A stretch of 64,000 nt of DNA from CBFGRV01 sp965651265 (GTDB taxonomy: Bacteria > Bacteroidota > Rhodothermia > Rhodothermales > VXPQ01), in contig CBFGRV010000002.1 in the NCBI GenBank assembly GCA_965651265.1, positions 62,001 through 126,000 of the forward strand, given 5' to 3'. This document shows positions 36,452 to 45,029 of this stretch, one piece after another. Each line of letters starts with the position of its first letter. Position 1 is the stretch's first letter. The translations under genes and the position numbers were made by a program. The notes beneath the pieces were generated by a model that was not told the DNA's origin, did no database searches, and worked only from the letters and a program-made list of their open reading frames with translations.

Positions 36452-39133
36452 ATGGAAACGCAAGTACAGGAGAAAACTGCTGGAGCGACTGAAACGGTTA
36501 AGTTTGTATACCGCTTCGGCGACGGCAAGGCTGAAGGAGACAAGTCGATGAAGGCCCTGCTCGGCGGCAAGGGTGCGAACCTTGCCGAGATGAGCTCCAT
36601 CGGGCTCCCCGTACCGCCAGGGTTTACCATTACGACGGAGGCATGCCACTTTTACTCGACCAACGGACACCAGTGGCCGGAGGGCCTCGATGAGCAGGTC
36701 GAGGAAGGCATCCGCCACCTGGAATCGGCGATGAACGCTACGCTGGGCGATCCCGAAAATCCTCTTCTAGTCTCCGTACGAAGCGGCGCCGCGGTGTCCA
36801 TGCCGGGCATGATGGATACGGTGCTGAACCTCGGCCTGAACGACCGAGTCGTGGAAGGACTTGCTCGCCGAACGGACAACTTGCGTTTCGCCTACGATGC
36901 CTATCGGCGCTTCATTGACATGTTCGGTGACGTGGTGATGGGTGTGGCTCACGATCATTTCGAGGAGGTGATCGGTACGCTAAAGGAGGAGCGAGGCGTG
37001 AAGGAAGACGTCGAGCTCACGGCCGAAGACCTTCAAACCCTCGTCGATCGGTACAAGGCGGTATATCGGAAGCACACCGGACATATGTTTCCGGAGGATC
37101 CGCGTGAACAGCTCAAGTTCGCCATCAATGCCGTTTTCAATTCCTGGGATAGCGATCGTGCGGTGAAGTACCGTCGAATAAACAAGATCACGGGTTTGCT
37201 CGGTACGGCCGTGAACGTCCAGGCCATGGTGTTCGGCAACATGGGCGAGAACAGCGGTACCGGTGTCTGCTTCACGCGCAACCCCTCCACAGGCGAACAC
37301 GAGCTCTATGGCGAGTTCCTTGTCAACGCACAGGGCGAAGACGTCGTAGCCGGAATCCGTACGCCTGAAGACATTCAGCAGATGGCGGAGGAATTCCCCG
37401 AGGCGTATGCGGAGCTGCTGGAAGTCACCTCGCGGCTCGAGAAGCATTACAGAAACATGCAGGACATCGAGTTCACCATTCAGGATGGTCGACTCTTCAT
37501 CCTGCAGACACGAAACGGAAAGCGGACGGGGACGGCGGCCGTCAAGATTGCTGTGGATATGGTGAAGGAGGGCCTGGTGGATCCCGCGACGGCCGTGAAA
37601 GACCTGGTTGAGCCGCTTCACCTCGACCAGCTACTGCATCCTCAATTCGAGGATACGGATGCCTACAAGGATCGCGTCGTGGGCAAGGGCCTCCCGGCCT
37701 CGCCGGGTGCCGCGGTCGGACAGGTCGTCTTCACGGCCGACGATGCCGAAAGATGGAAGGCCGACGGCAAGCAAGTTATCCTGGTGCGCATCGAGACGAG
37801 TCCCGAGGATGTCGGTGGCATGGATGCGGCCCAGGGCATTCTGACATCCCGCGGCGGAATGACTTCCCACGCCGCCGTCGTGGCACGTGGATGGGGGAAG
37901 CCCTGTGTGGCCGGCTGCGGAGACATCGTCATCAATTACGCAAGGAAATCATTTACGAACGGTCAGGTCACCGTCAAAGAAGGTGACTGGATTTCCATCA
38001 ATGGCACCACCGGTGAGGTCGTGCTGGGCAGGGAACCCCTCGTGGATCCGGAGCTCAGCGGCGAGTTCGCCGAGTTCATGGAGTGGGTCGACGCGCATCG
38101 CGACATGAAGGTGCGCACGAACGCGGACACCCCCGATGATGCGCAGAAGGCGCTGGAGTTCGGCGCTGAGGGCATCGGGCTTTGCCGTACGGAGCACATG
38201 TTCTTCGGCGGCGACCGAATCCGTGCCGTCCGCGAGATGATCCTCTCCGATTCGGTAGAGGCGCGCAAGAAAGCGCTCGCCAAGCTTTTGCCCTACCAGA
38301 AGGAGGACTTCATCGGAATCTTCCGAGCGATGGCCGGCAAGCCGGTAACGGTTCGCCTTCTCGATCCGCCGCTCCACGAATTCCTGCCCCATGACGAGGC
38401 CGGGCAGAGAGAGATGGCCGCTACCATGGGCATCAGCATCGAGGACATCAGGGCGAAGCTCGATTCCCTCGCTGAGTTCAATCCGATGCTTGGCCATCGT
38501 GGATGCCGTCTCGGGATCACCTTCCCGGAGATTACGGAGATGCAGGCGCGGGCCATCCTCGAAGCTGCCGTCGAGCTCGAGCAAGAGGGTGTGGACGTGC
38601 TGCCGGAGATCATGGTACCCCTCATCGGAACGGTCGAGGAATTCGCCCATCAGAAAGGCGTCATCGATGCAACCGCGAAGGCGGTCTTTCAGGAGAAAGG
38701 TGCCAGGGTGGACTACCTGGTCGGCACGATGATCGAGGTGCCGCGGGCAGCTCTAATGGCGGACGAGATCGCCAAGGAAGCGGAGTTCTTCTCCTTCGGC
38801 ACGAACGATTTGACGCAGATGACCTTCGGCTTCAGCCGGGACGATGCGGGCAAGTTCCTGCCATACTATGTGGAGAATAAGATCCTGCCCGACGATCCCT
38901 TCCAGACTCTGGATCAGGCCGGCGTCGGTCAGCTTGTAGAGATCGGCACGGAGCGAGGGCGATCTACCCGAAACGACCTCAAGATCGGAATCTGCGGCGA
39001 ACACGGAGGAGACCCATCGTCCGTAGAGTTCTGCTACAGGGTTGGGATGGACTACGTCTCCTGCTCGCCGTTCCGCGTACCCATTGCGCGCCTCGCAGCC
39101 GCTCAGGCTGCGCTCCGAAATGGCCGCGCCTGA
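36452..39133 (+). CDS. ppdK: Pyruvate, phosphate dikinase
   Basis: Interconverts pyruvate, ATP and phosphate with PEP, AMP and pyrophosphate; 893 residues. The N-terminal nucleotide-binding domain has GGKGANLAEMSSIGLPVPPGF and the block VRSGAAVSMPGMMDTVLNLG. The swivelling phosphohistidine domain carries His473 in GGMTSHAAVVARGWGK. The C-terminal PEP/pyruvate barrel shows GLCRTEHMFF, FSFGTNDLTQMTFGF and CGEHGGDP. It can run toward PEP for gluconeogenesis or toward pyruvate in PPi-based glycolysis. With eno and ppc in the same window it builds the PEP node. Confidence 0.98.
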   Translation: METQVQEKTAGATETVKFVYRFGDGKAEGDKSMKALLGGKGANLAEMSSIGLPVPPGFTITTEACHFYSTNGHQWPEGLDEQVEEGIRHLESAMNATLGDPENPLLVSVRSGAAVSMPGMMDTVLNLGLNDRVVEGLARRTDNLRFAYDAYRRFIDMFGDVVMGVAHDHFEEVIGTLKEERGVKEDVELTAEDLQTLVDRYKAVYRKHTGHMFPEDPREQLKFAINAVFNSWDSDRAVKYRRINKITGLLGTAVNVQAMVFGNMGENSGTGVCFTRNPSTGEHELYGEFLVNAQGEDVVAGIRTPEDIQQMAEEFPEAYAELLEVTSRLEKHYRNMQDIEFTIQDGRLFILQTRNGKRTGTAAVKIAVDMVKEGLVDPATAVKDLVEPLHLDQLLHPQFEDTDAYKDRVVGKGLPASPGAAVGQVVFTADDAERWKADGKQVILVRIETSPEDVGGMDAAQGILTSRGGMTSHAAVVARGWGKPCVAGCGDIVINYARKSFTNGQVTVKEGDWISINGTTGEVVLGREPLVDPELSGEFAEFMEWVDAHRDMKVRTNADTPDDAQKALEFGAEGIGLCRTEHMFFGGDRIRAVREMILSDSVEARKKALAKLLPYQKEDFIGIFRAMAGKPVTVRLLDPPLHEFLPHDEAGQREMAATMGISIEDIRAKLDSLAEFNPMLGHRGCRLGITFPEITEMQARAILEAAVELEQEGVDVLPEIMVPLIGTVEEFAHQKGVIDATAKAVFQEKGARVDYLVGTMIEVPRAALMADEIAKEAEFFSFGTNDLTQMTFGFSRDDAGKFLPYYVENKILPDDPFQTLDQAGVGQLVEIGTERGRSTRNDLKIGICGEHGGDPSSVEFCYRVGMDYVSCSPFRVPIARLAAAQAALRNGRA

Positions 39134-39141
39134 TGGCGCAC

Positions 39142-39453
39142 CTAGCGGACTGATTCGCGATCTCCCCGAACGGGCGGCGCGGCGGGTTGGTCAAACTCGC
39201 TGCCCCGCTCGCCGGCGGGGATGAGCCTGGGTTCCGAGTGCTCTACGAGGCGCTTTTCCAGCCGCGCCATATGCTCCTGCAGGGCCTCGCCGACCGCCTC
39301 CTGCACCAGTAGCCGGAGCTCGCTCTCGGTCAAACTCTTACCTGCCGTCCCTCTGGAATGTGTCTCTCGCCGTGTTTTAAGGTAGTCGAACCATAGCTTG
39401 ATCGCGGCAAGTATGGATCCGAAGACGATTGTAGTAATCAGGACATCTTCCAT
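39142..39453 (-). CDS. Small single-pass membrane protein with coiled coil
   Basis: A 103-residue protein of no firm family. One N-terminal transmembrane helix (about 4-24, VLITTIVFGSILAAIKLWFDYL) is followed by a basic stretch and a helical, charged segment (LRLLVQEAVGEALQEHMARL). The disordered C-terminus is rich in Pro, Arg and Glu. The layout resembles PspB-like small proteins, but the resemblance is only in architecture. It is convergent with ppdK (8 bp apart). Confidence 0.6.
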   Translation of the reverse strand: MEDVLITTIVFGSILAAIKLWFDYLKTRRETHSRGTAGKSLTESELRLLVQEAVGEALQEHMARLEKRLVEHSEPRLIPAGERGSEFDQPAAPPVRGDRESVR

Positions 39454-39581
39454 GGCCCATCCAGAGGTTCGTTGAGCACGGTTTATAATTCGGGTTTGCT
39501 ACGGCGGACCTGAACGACGGTTACGGCTCGGAACGCGCAAAAGGGCCCGACGTCCTTCGAAGCGCGTCGTTCCAGCAGCCG

Positions 39582-40838
39582 CTACTCGGCTTCGGCCATC
39601 TCGCGCTTCGGCGCGGGCCGCGCATCGGCGAGATCATTTCCCCTTGGCGTGAAGGCCTGAATCCCGGTGAGCTCACGCCCGAGAATCAGCCCGTGGATAT
39701 CGTACGTGCCCTCGTAGGTATTGACGCTTTCGAGATTCACCATATGATGGATGACGCGGTACTCGCCGGTGATGCCGTTGCCTCCCAACATATCACGCGC
39801 CGTTCGAGCAATCTCTAAAGCCTTCCCACAGTTGTTGCGCTTGGCGAGGGAGACCATGGAGGGGACGAGGCGTCCGTCATCCTTGAGTCGGCCGAGTCGC
39901 CACGCGAGGAGCTGCATCTGCGTGATCTCCGTCACCATGTTGGCCAGCTTAGTCTGGATGAGCTGCATGGCTCCGAGCGGGTACCCGAACTGCTTGCGTT
40001 CCATCGCGTAGCGCAGCGCCCGCTGGTAGCAGTCTTCGGCCGCGCCAACGGCACCGAAGGCAATCCCGAAGCGAGCGCTGTTGAGGCAGTCAAATGGTCC
40101 CCGCAGACCCCGAACGTCTGGAAACACGTTCTCATCGGGCACGAATACATCCTCCATCACGATCTCACCCGTAACGGAGGCGCGGAGTGACATCTTGTTG
40201 TGAGTGACCGGGGTCGAGAATCCCTCCATCCCGCGCTCCAGAATGAAGCCACGAATCACCCCCTCCTCTCCTTGCTTCTCTTTGGCCTTAGCCCAGACAA
40301 TGGCAACGTCGGCGATCGGGGAGTTCGTGATCCACATTTTTGCGCCGTTCAGCACGAAGCCTCCGTCCACGCGGAGGGCTGTGCTCTTCATCGAACCGGG
40401 ATCGGAACCGTGATCCGGCTCCGTGAGGCCGAAGCAACCGATCAGTTCGGCCGATGCCAGCCTCGGAAGAAATCTCTGTCGCTGATCCTCGGTCCCGAAC
40501 TTGTGGATGGGGTGCATGACCAGTGATGACTGCACCGAGGCAAACGAGCGGTAGGCGGAATCCACGCGCTCCAGCTCGCGCGCGATGAGCCCATATGCCG
40601 TATAGCTGACACCCGCACCTCCGTACTCTTCGGGGATGGTCGCACCCAGCAGGCCGAGCTCGGCCATCTCGCGGGGTATCTCCTCGTGGAAGATTTCATC
40701 CTGATTGCCTTCGAGAGCGCGTGGCTCCAGCTTCGATTGTGCGTACTCGCGCGCCGACTCCATAATGAGCCGATCCTCTTCCTCGAGCATCGATTCGAAT
40801 AGGAAGGCGTCTTCCGGATTGAAGTGGTATTTCGGCAT
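39582..40838 (-). CDS. Acyl-CoA dehydrogenase, glutaryl-CoA dehydrogenase-like
   Basis: A 418-residue FAD enzyme. The segments SVQSSLVMHPIHKFG and LTEPDHGSDPGSM, then KMWITNSP, and the catalytic region VNTYEGTYDIHGLILGRELTGIQAF follow the glutaryl-CoA dehydrogenase pattern, including the Glu of TYEGT. Such enzymes oxidise glutaryl-CoA to crotonyl-CoA and CO2 in lysine/tryptophan breakdown. It is the last gene of the fixABCX-like operon, 53 bp after fixX, so its electrons plausibly go to that ETF. Substrate is inferred from sequence style only. Confidence 0.85.
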   Translation of the reverse strand: MPKYHFNPEDAFLFESMLEEEDRLIMESAREYAQSKLEPRALEGNQDEIFHEEIPREMAELGLLGATIPEEYGGAGVSYTAYGLIARELERVDSAYRSFASVQSSLVMHPIHKFGTEDQRQRFLPRLASAELIGCFGLTEPDHGSDPGSMKSTALRVDGGFVLNGAKMWITNSPIADVAIVWAKAKEKQGEEGVIRGFILERGMEGFSTPVTHNKMSLRASVTGEIVMEDVFVPDENVFPDVRGLRGPFDCLNSARFGIAFGAVGAAEDCYQRALRYAMERKQFGYPLGAMQLIQTKLANMVTEITQMQLLAWRLGRLKDDGRLVPSMVSLAKRNNCGKALEIARTARDMLGGNGITGEYRVIHHMVNLESVNTYEGTYDIHGLILGRELTGIQAFTPRGNDLADARPAPKREMAEAE

Positions 40839-40891
40839 GTGTGGATGTGCAGGTATTCGTTGACGTCGTAGCGGCGAATCGACGGTTCAGC

Positions 40892-41194
40892 CTAACCAAA
40901 ATTCCAGGTCACACCTCGACCGCTCTCCGGGTCGGGATACGACCAAGTGACCGCGCCCTGGTCGCAGGCGTACATGCATGTGCCGCACTCGATGCAATCC
41001 TCAAATTGGAAGAAGACTCGCCCATCCTCGTCAAACTTATAGCATTCGGCCGGACATACGTATGTCGTGCAATGGTGTGGGCAGACAGAGTTGCAAATGC
41101 TCGTATCGACGAGAATGTGCGGCTTCGCCTCACTCCTGCCCTGATTGCGATACGCTACCAGGCCGAGGCGTTCGGCCGTGCTCAACTTCTTCAT
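40892..41194 (-). CDS. fixX: FixX-like ferredoxin
   Basis: A 100-residue iron-sulfur protein. The cysteine pattern VCPAECYKF followed later by CIECGTCMYACDQGA matches the FixX/ETF-quinone-oxidoreductase [4Fe-4S] arrangement, and the end VTWSYPDPESGRGVTWNFG is typical of FixX. Additional N-terminal cysteines (CNSVCPHHC) occur in the family's degenerate first half. Its ATG overlaps the fixC TGA (ATGA, 41191-41194). It should form the iron-sulfur subunit that works with FixC at the membrane. Confidence 0.92.
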   Translation of the reverse strand: MKKLSTAERLGLVAYRNQGRSEAKPHILVDTSICNSVCPHHCTTYVCPAECYKFDEDGRVFFQFEDCIECGTCMYACDQGAVTWSYPDPESGRGVTWNFG

Positions 41195-42513
41195 AGGGAG
41201 CGTGAGGCTTTGTATCCGAACTTCGCCAGCGACCAGAACGACGTGTGATCCTTTATCGTTTCTTTCAGGACCTGCTTCGTCTTCTGCGTAGGTGCACTTC
41301 GGACCGTGAAGATCCGACGCCCGAAGTCACAGATCAGCGAGGGGATGGTGGTGTACATGTTCGGATCGTGCAGAAGCCGGACGGCATCCTGGAAATTGTG
41401 CATGTCCTTGAGCAAGAAGCTCTCCTCCAGTGCTCTTCGATACTGCGCGAGGCTTTCTGCGGAGAAATCCCCCCGATCGCGGGCCGCCAGAACCGTCTCG
41501 GCGGCGAGGATGCCGGATCGCATCGCGTAATCCATGCCCTGGATGGCTTTCCCGGCATTGATCAATAGATTCGCCGCCTCGCCCGCGATCAGGACTCCAT
41601 CTGCATAAATCTCACGCGGCATCACCCTCATGTCCCCGCTCGATACCACATGCGCGGAATACTCCACCTCCTCTCCGTCACGAAGCATGTCGGCGATCAC
41701 GGGGTGCAGTTTGAAATCATTCAGAATAGCATGGGGCTGGAGTCGTTTTTCGCGGAGATCTTTGATGCCCAGCACCAATCCAACCGAGAGGGAGTCGCGG
41801 TTGGTATACAAGAAACCTCCGCCCTCGACGCCCCGGCTGCAGAAGCCGACAAATTCGTTCGACATTCCGGCCAGGCCGTTCAGCTGGAAGCGGTCTTCCA
41901 GCGTCCGCCGATTCATCCGGATCACCTCCTTGATGCCGATCATCATGTGGTCGGCGGGCACGTAGTCATCCTGCAGTCCGATCTGGCGAGTAAGCAGGTT
42001 GTTCACGCCCTCGGCGAGGATGACCACATCGGCGTGGAATACCTCGTCGCCCGCCCGGATGCCCGTGACGCGGCCGTTCTCGCGCACGATCTCCTCAACC
42101 AGGATGTTGGTGGCGACGAAGGATTCATCGGGATGCGGACTTCGTGCGATCGTCTCTTCGAGCTTGGCCGCCAGCCAGCGGTCGAACCGGGAGCGAAGTA
42201 CGACGACGCCGGCGTAGGGCGGCGTATCGAAATGAGTAGACTTGAAGTCGATCGAAAAGGCCGACTGCTCATCCATGAGCGTGAGGCGGCGGTGCCGGAT
42301 GTACCGCTCGAAGCCATCTTCCTCGGTCCAGTACTCGGGAACCAGTCGTGCCAGATCGTGGCCCCAGAGAACCCCGCCGGAGACGTTCTTAGACCCCGCA
42401 AATTCACCTCGTTCTACGAGCAGAAAGCGAGCGCCGCCGCGCGCCAGCTCGACCGCCGCACTCAGCCCGGCGATACCGCCCCCGACGATGATGCAATCGA
42501 ACTTTTCGTCCAT
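41191..42513 (-). CDS. fixC: FixC-like electron-transfer flavoprotein:quinone oxidoreductase subunit
   Basis: A 440-residue flavoprotein. The FAD dinucleotide-binding motif is at the very start (CIIVGGGIAGLSAAVELARGG) and the second FAD segment is DGVLIAGEAANLLINAGKAIQGMDYA. The middle contains the membrane-associated quinone-site region of the ETF-QO family. In FixC the iron-sulfur part is a separate protein, supplied here by the overlapping fixX. It accepts electrons from FixAB and passes them to quinone. It lies 54 bp after fixB. Confidence 0.93.
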   Translation of the reverse strand: MDEKFDCIIVGGGIAGLSAAVELARGGARFLLVERGEFAGSKNVSGGVLWGHDLARLVPEYWTEEDGFERYIRHRRLTLMDEQSAFSIDFKSTHFDTPPYAGVVVLRSRFDRWLAAKLEETIARSPHPDESFVATNILVEEIVRENGRVTGIRAGDEVFHADVVILAEGVNNLLTRQIGLQDDYVPADHMMIGIKEVIRMNRRTLEDRFQLNGLAGMSNEFVGFCSRGVEGGGFLYTNRDSLSVGLVLGIKDLREKRLQPHAILNDFKLHPVIADMLRDGEEVEYSAHVVSSGDMRVMPREIYADGVLIAGEAANLLINAGKAIQGMDYAMRSGILAAETVLAARDRGDFSAESLAQYRRALEESFLLKDMHNFQDAVRLLHDPNMYTTIPSLICDFGRRIFTVRSAPTQKTKQVLKETIKDHTSFWSLAKFGYKASRSL

Positions 42514-42567
42514 GGTGGAGCCGCTTGCCTCGCATCCGCGCGAAGCCTCGGCGCGTGTCGAGGCGGA

Positions 42568-43536
42568 TTAGCCGTTCTTCAACTGATCGATGAGGCGCGG
42601 GATGATGTCGTACAGATCACCGACGATCCCATAGGTGGCCATCCGGAATATGGGCGCATCCGCATCTTTGTTGATGGCCACGATCACGCGGCTGCCCGCC
42701 ATCCCGGCTACGTGCTGGATGGCACCTGAAATTCCGACGGCAATATACAAATCGGGGGCCACGACCTTGCCCGTCTGGCCGATTTGCGAGGAGGCCGGGA
42801 ACAGCCCCGACTCGACGACCGCACGCGACGACCCAATCGCGGCGCCCAGGGTGTCGGCCAACTCTTCGATGAGTTGTTTGCCGCGCTCGTCGCGGACGCC
42901 GCGTCCCGCCGCGATCACGATGCGCGCCTCGGATACATCGACCGTGCCGACTTGCGGCGCCCTGATCTCGCGTAGCGTCTGCTTGAGTGTTGCCGGGTCA
43001 AAGTCGAATGGGATCTCCTCGGCCTGGGCCTCGACGGGATGTTCCTCCGCCGAATAGGCACCGGAGCGCACAGAGACCAGCACGGGCTTGCGCTCGGCCC
43101 GGACGCGAGCCAGAAACTTGGCGGCAAGTACCGGCCGAAGGGCCTCCGCTCCGGTCTCCGTCTGCTCGAACGCAGCAACATCGGGCAGGACCGATCCGTC
43201 CAGTCGAATCGACAGCGCCCCGAGTATCTCCTTAACCGATTCGCTCGAGGGGAACACCAAGAGATCGGGCGCGGCGCGACGGGCCGCTTCCTCCAGAGCC
43301 GCCAGCACCGGCGTGTTGAGGTGATTGGCAAAAAGGCTATGGCGCACCATGAAGATGGTGGATGCACCGTAGCGCGCGATCTGAGCGACGTAGCGCTCCG
43401 GCTCCGGCGAGAGGACTACAGCCACAAGCCTATCCCCTCTCTGTTCCGCGATCTGTCGACCTCGCGTCAGGGCCTCCAGTGAGGACCGCTTGCAGACTTC
43501 ATCCTGGGTCTCGATGTAGGCGAGGATGGTACCCAT
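42568..43536 (-). CDS. fixB: Electron transfer flavoprotein alpha subunit, FixB
   Basis: A 322-residue protein. The N-terminal alpha/beta domain and the C-terminal FAD domain with SSQIGQTGKVVAPDLYIAVG followed by SGAIQHVAGM define ETF-alpha. The arginine of the ETF FAD site lies in GRGVRDERG. It pairs with FixA, encoded 3 bp upstream. Alpha and beta form the soluble FAD/AMP or double-FAD dimer that takes electrons from acyl-CoA dehydrogenases or, in FixAB, from NADH. Confidence 0.93.
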   Translation of the reverse strand: MGTILAYIETQDEVCKRSSLEALTRGRQIAEQRGDRLVAVVLSPEPERYVAQIARYGASTIFMVRHSLFANHLNTPVLAALEEAARRAAPDLLVFPSSESVKEILGALSIRLDGSVLPDVAAFEQTETGAEALRPVLAAKFLARVRAERKPVLVSVRSGAYSAEEHPVEAQAEEIPFDFDPATLKQTLREIRAPQVGTVDVSEARIVIAAGRGVRDERGKQLIEELADTLGAAIGSSRAVVESGLFPASSQIGQTGKVVAPDLYIAVGISGAIQHVAGMAGSRVIVAINKDADAPIFRMATYGIVGDLYDIIPRLIDQLKNG

Positions 43537-43539
43537 GCG

Positions 43540-44289
43540 TCAGAGGACCTTTGCCTCGGTCTTGAGAAGTGATACGAGCCTGGCGACGACGTCAGCAGGC
43601 TCTCCATCCAGAATTCGGCCCGGCTCCCTTTCCGGCATCGGCTCGAAGCGCCTGATCGTGGTAGCGGGCGGACCGGTCGGCTCCTCGACCTCCACCACTT
43701 GGATGTTCTTCCTCTTGGCCTGCATGATTCCCTTCAAGTTCGGGATGCGCGGATCGTTCATATCGTTCGAGCAGGTCACCAGGCACGGGGTAGGGAGCTC
43801 GATGATCTCCTGCCCGCCATCGCCCTGACGGGTAACGATCAGCCTGTCGTTCACGATATCGAGGCCAACGGCGTTTCCGGCGTAGGGAAGGCTGAGTAAT
43901 TCGGCCAGCATCGAGCCGGTAAGGCCGGCGTCCGTATCCTGTGCCTGCTTTCCACAGGCAAGCACATCGAACGACTCTGCTCGAAGGTGCGCAGCAAGTA
44001 TCTCCGCGTAGCCGCGGGAGTCCAGCTCGCCGTCGATCTTCAGGTGAGTCGCCGATTCGGCGCCCATGGCGAGGGCCTTACGGATCGTTTCTGTTGCCGT
44101 GGCCGGCCCGGCCAGTACCACATGAACCTCGCCTCCATATTTTTCCGTAAGGACGAGCGCCTCTTCGACGGCGGAGGCATCGTAGGCGTTGAGCACGAGC
44201 CGGCCCGTGTCGGTGACAATTCTCTCACCGCTCAACTGGATCGGCGATGCAACGTCGGGGACCTGCTTGATGCAGACGACAAACTTCAT
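43540..44289 (-). CDS. fixA: Electron transfer flavoprotein beta subunit, FixA
   Basis: A 249-residue ETF-beta protein and the first gene of the five-gene minus-strand operon. The family block LNAYDASAVEEALVLTEKYGGEVHVVLAG is clear in two parts, and the C-terminal recognition region includes PCLVTCSNDMNDPRIPNLKG and IMQAKRKNI. In the Fix/EtfABCX group this dimer bifurcates NADH electrons between quinone and ferredoxin/flavodoxin. Whether this one bifurcates cannot be decided by eye. It is divergent from the small secreted-protein gene across 180 bp. Confidence 0.92.
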   Translation of the reverse strand: MKFVVCIKQVPDVASPIQLSGERIVTDTGRLVLNAYDASAVEEALVLTEKYGGEVHVVLAGPATATETIRKALAMGAESATHLKIDGELDSRGYAEILAAHLRAESFDVLACGKQAQDTDAGLTGSMLAELLSLPYAGNAVGLDIVNDRLIVTRQGDGGQEIIELPTPCLVTCSNDMNDPRIPNLKGIMQAKRKNIQVVEVEEPTGPPATTIRRFEPMPEREPGRILDGEPADVVARLVSLLKTEAKVL

Positions 44290-44340
44290 TCGGGATGTCG
44301 ATCGAATGCACGATATGGTTCATCCATGCGAGCGCGGCAA

Positions 44341-44367
44341 CTTAACGAAGCCGTCGCCGATGTTAAG
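44341..44367 (+). promoter_or_regulatory. Possible operator dyad in the fixA upstream region
   Basis: CTTAAC (44341-44346) and GTTAAG (44362-44367) form an inverted repeat with a 15-bp spacer, 52 bp upstream of fixA and in the shared divergent region with the gene at 44470. The arms are only 6 bp, so this is weak. Confidence 0.25.
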
Positions 44368-44469
44368 CGAAGATTTGCTCAATCCATATCGAGGCGGAAC
44401 GGCGGCGCTGGACTTTCATCTCATAGCATCTCAGTTTCTCAGCCACAAGAATCCACTGCGGTCATCGGA

Positions 44470-44979
44470 ATGCGCGGCATAGTTGGGAGTCTTTTTCTCA
44501 TCGTAATTCTGGCGTCGGGTGCCCTCGTTGAGAGCGCTACGGCACAAGGGCTGGATCCGCGTTTTGGAATCGGTGCGAATGCGCTTCTGAGCACGGCGGA
44601 CGGTCTCGGAATCGGGTTTCGCGGTCGCGCGTCCGCCCCGGTGAATGCCGATCTGTCGCTGGCCGCCGACCTCGGTCTGACGGCATTCATTCTCGGTGGA
44701 CGAAGGAACGCCGACTACATTTTCGATCCGCAGGTTTCTCTTATCGTCTCCCTTCCACCGGCCAGTGACCGGCTCACCTATTTGTTGTTCGGAATGGGGG
44801 GATACATCCCCGCGGGTGGCGACGGCGGCGCGGCGAGCGGGCCCACCATTCACGGCGGAATCGGCTGGGTTCGATCTCTACAAGAGTCCTCGCTGTTCTA
44901 TGAAGTAAATCCGGCACTGATTATCAGGGAAGAGGGGATCGACCTCGCCATTCCGGTCCGGATCGGCGTGATCTTCTAG
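44470..44979 (+). CDS. Small exported beta-rich protein, probable outer-membrane barrel
   Basis: A 169-residue protein with a clear signal peptide (GSLFLIVILASGALVESATAQG, read in two parts: hydrophobic core SLFLIVILASGALV, cleavage near SATAQ). The mature chain alternates polar and hydrophobic residues with many glycines (LSLAADLGLTAFILGGRRN, SDRLTYLLFGMGGYI), like a small eight-strand barrel. It ends IPVRIGVIF with a C-terminal Phe, typical for barrels recognised by the BAM machine. No family named. The same frame is open from 43987, but that part is antisense to fixA and is excluded. Confidence 0.7.
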   Translation: MRGIVGSLFLIVILASGALVESATAQGLDPRFGIGANALLSTADGLGIGFRGRASAPVNADLSLAADLGLTAFILGGRRNADYIFDPQVSLIVSLPPASDRLTYLLFGMGGYIPAGGDGGAASGPTIHGGIGWVRSLQESSLFYEVNPALIIREEGIDLAIPVRIGVIF

Positions 44980-45029
44980 GTCGAAAGATCGAAAACATTC
45001 GCCATGCGGATCGCGTTTTGTTCACCCGC

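Noticed and set aside
41650..42729. A 359-codon plus-strand frame opposite fixC and fixB
   Set aside because: Antisense shadow spanning two conserved genes.
43987..44469. N-terminal extension of the small secreted protein
   Set aside because: This part overlaps fixA on the other strand; the signal peptide begins at 44470.
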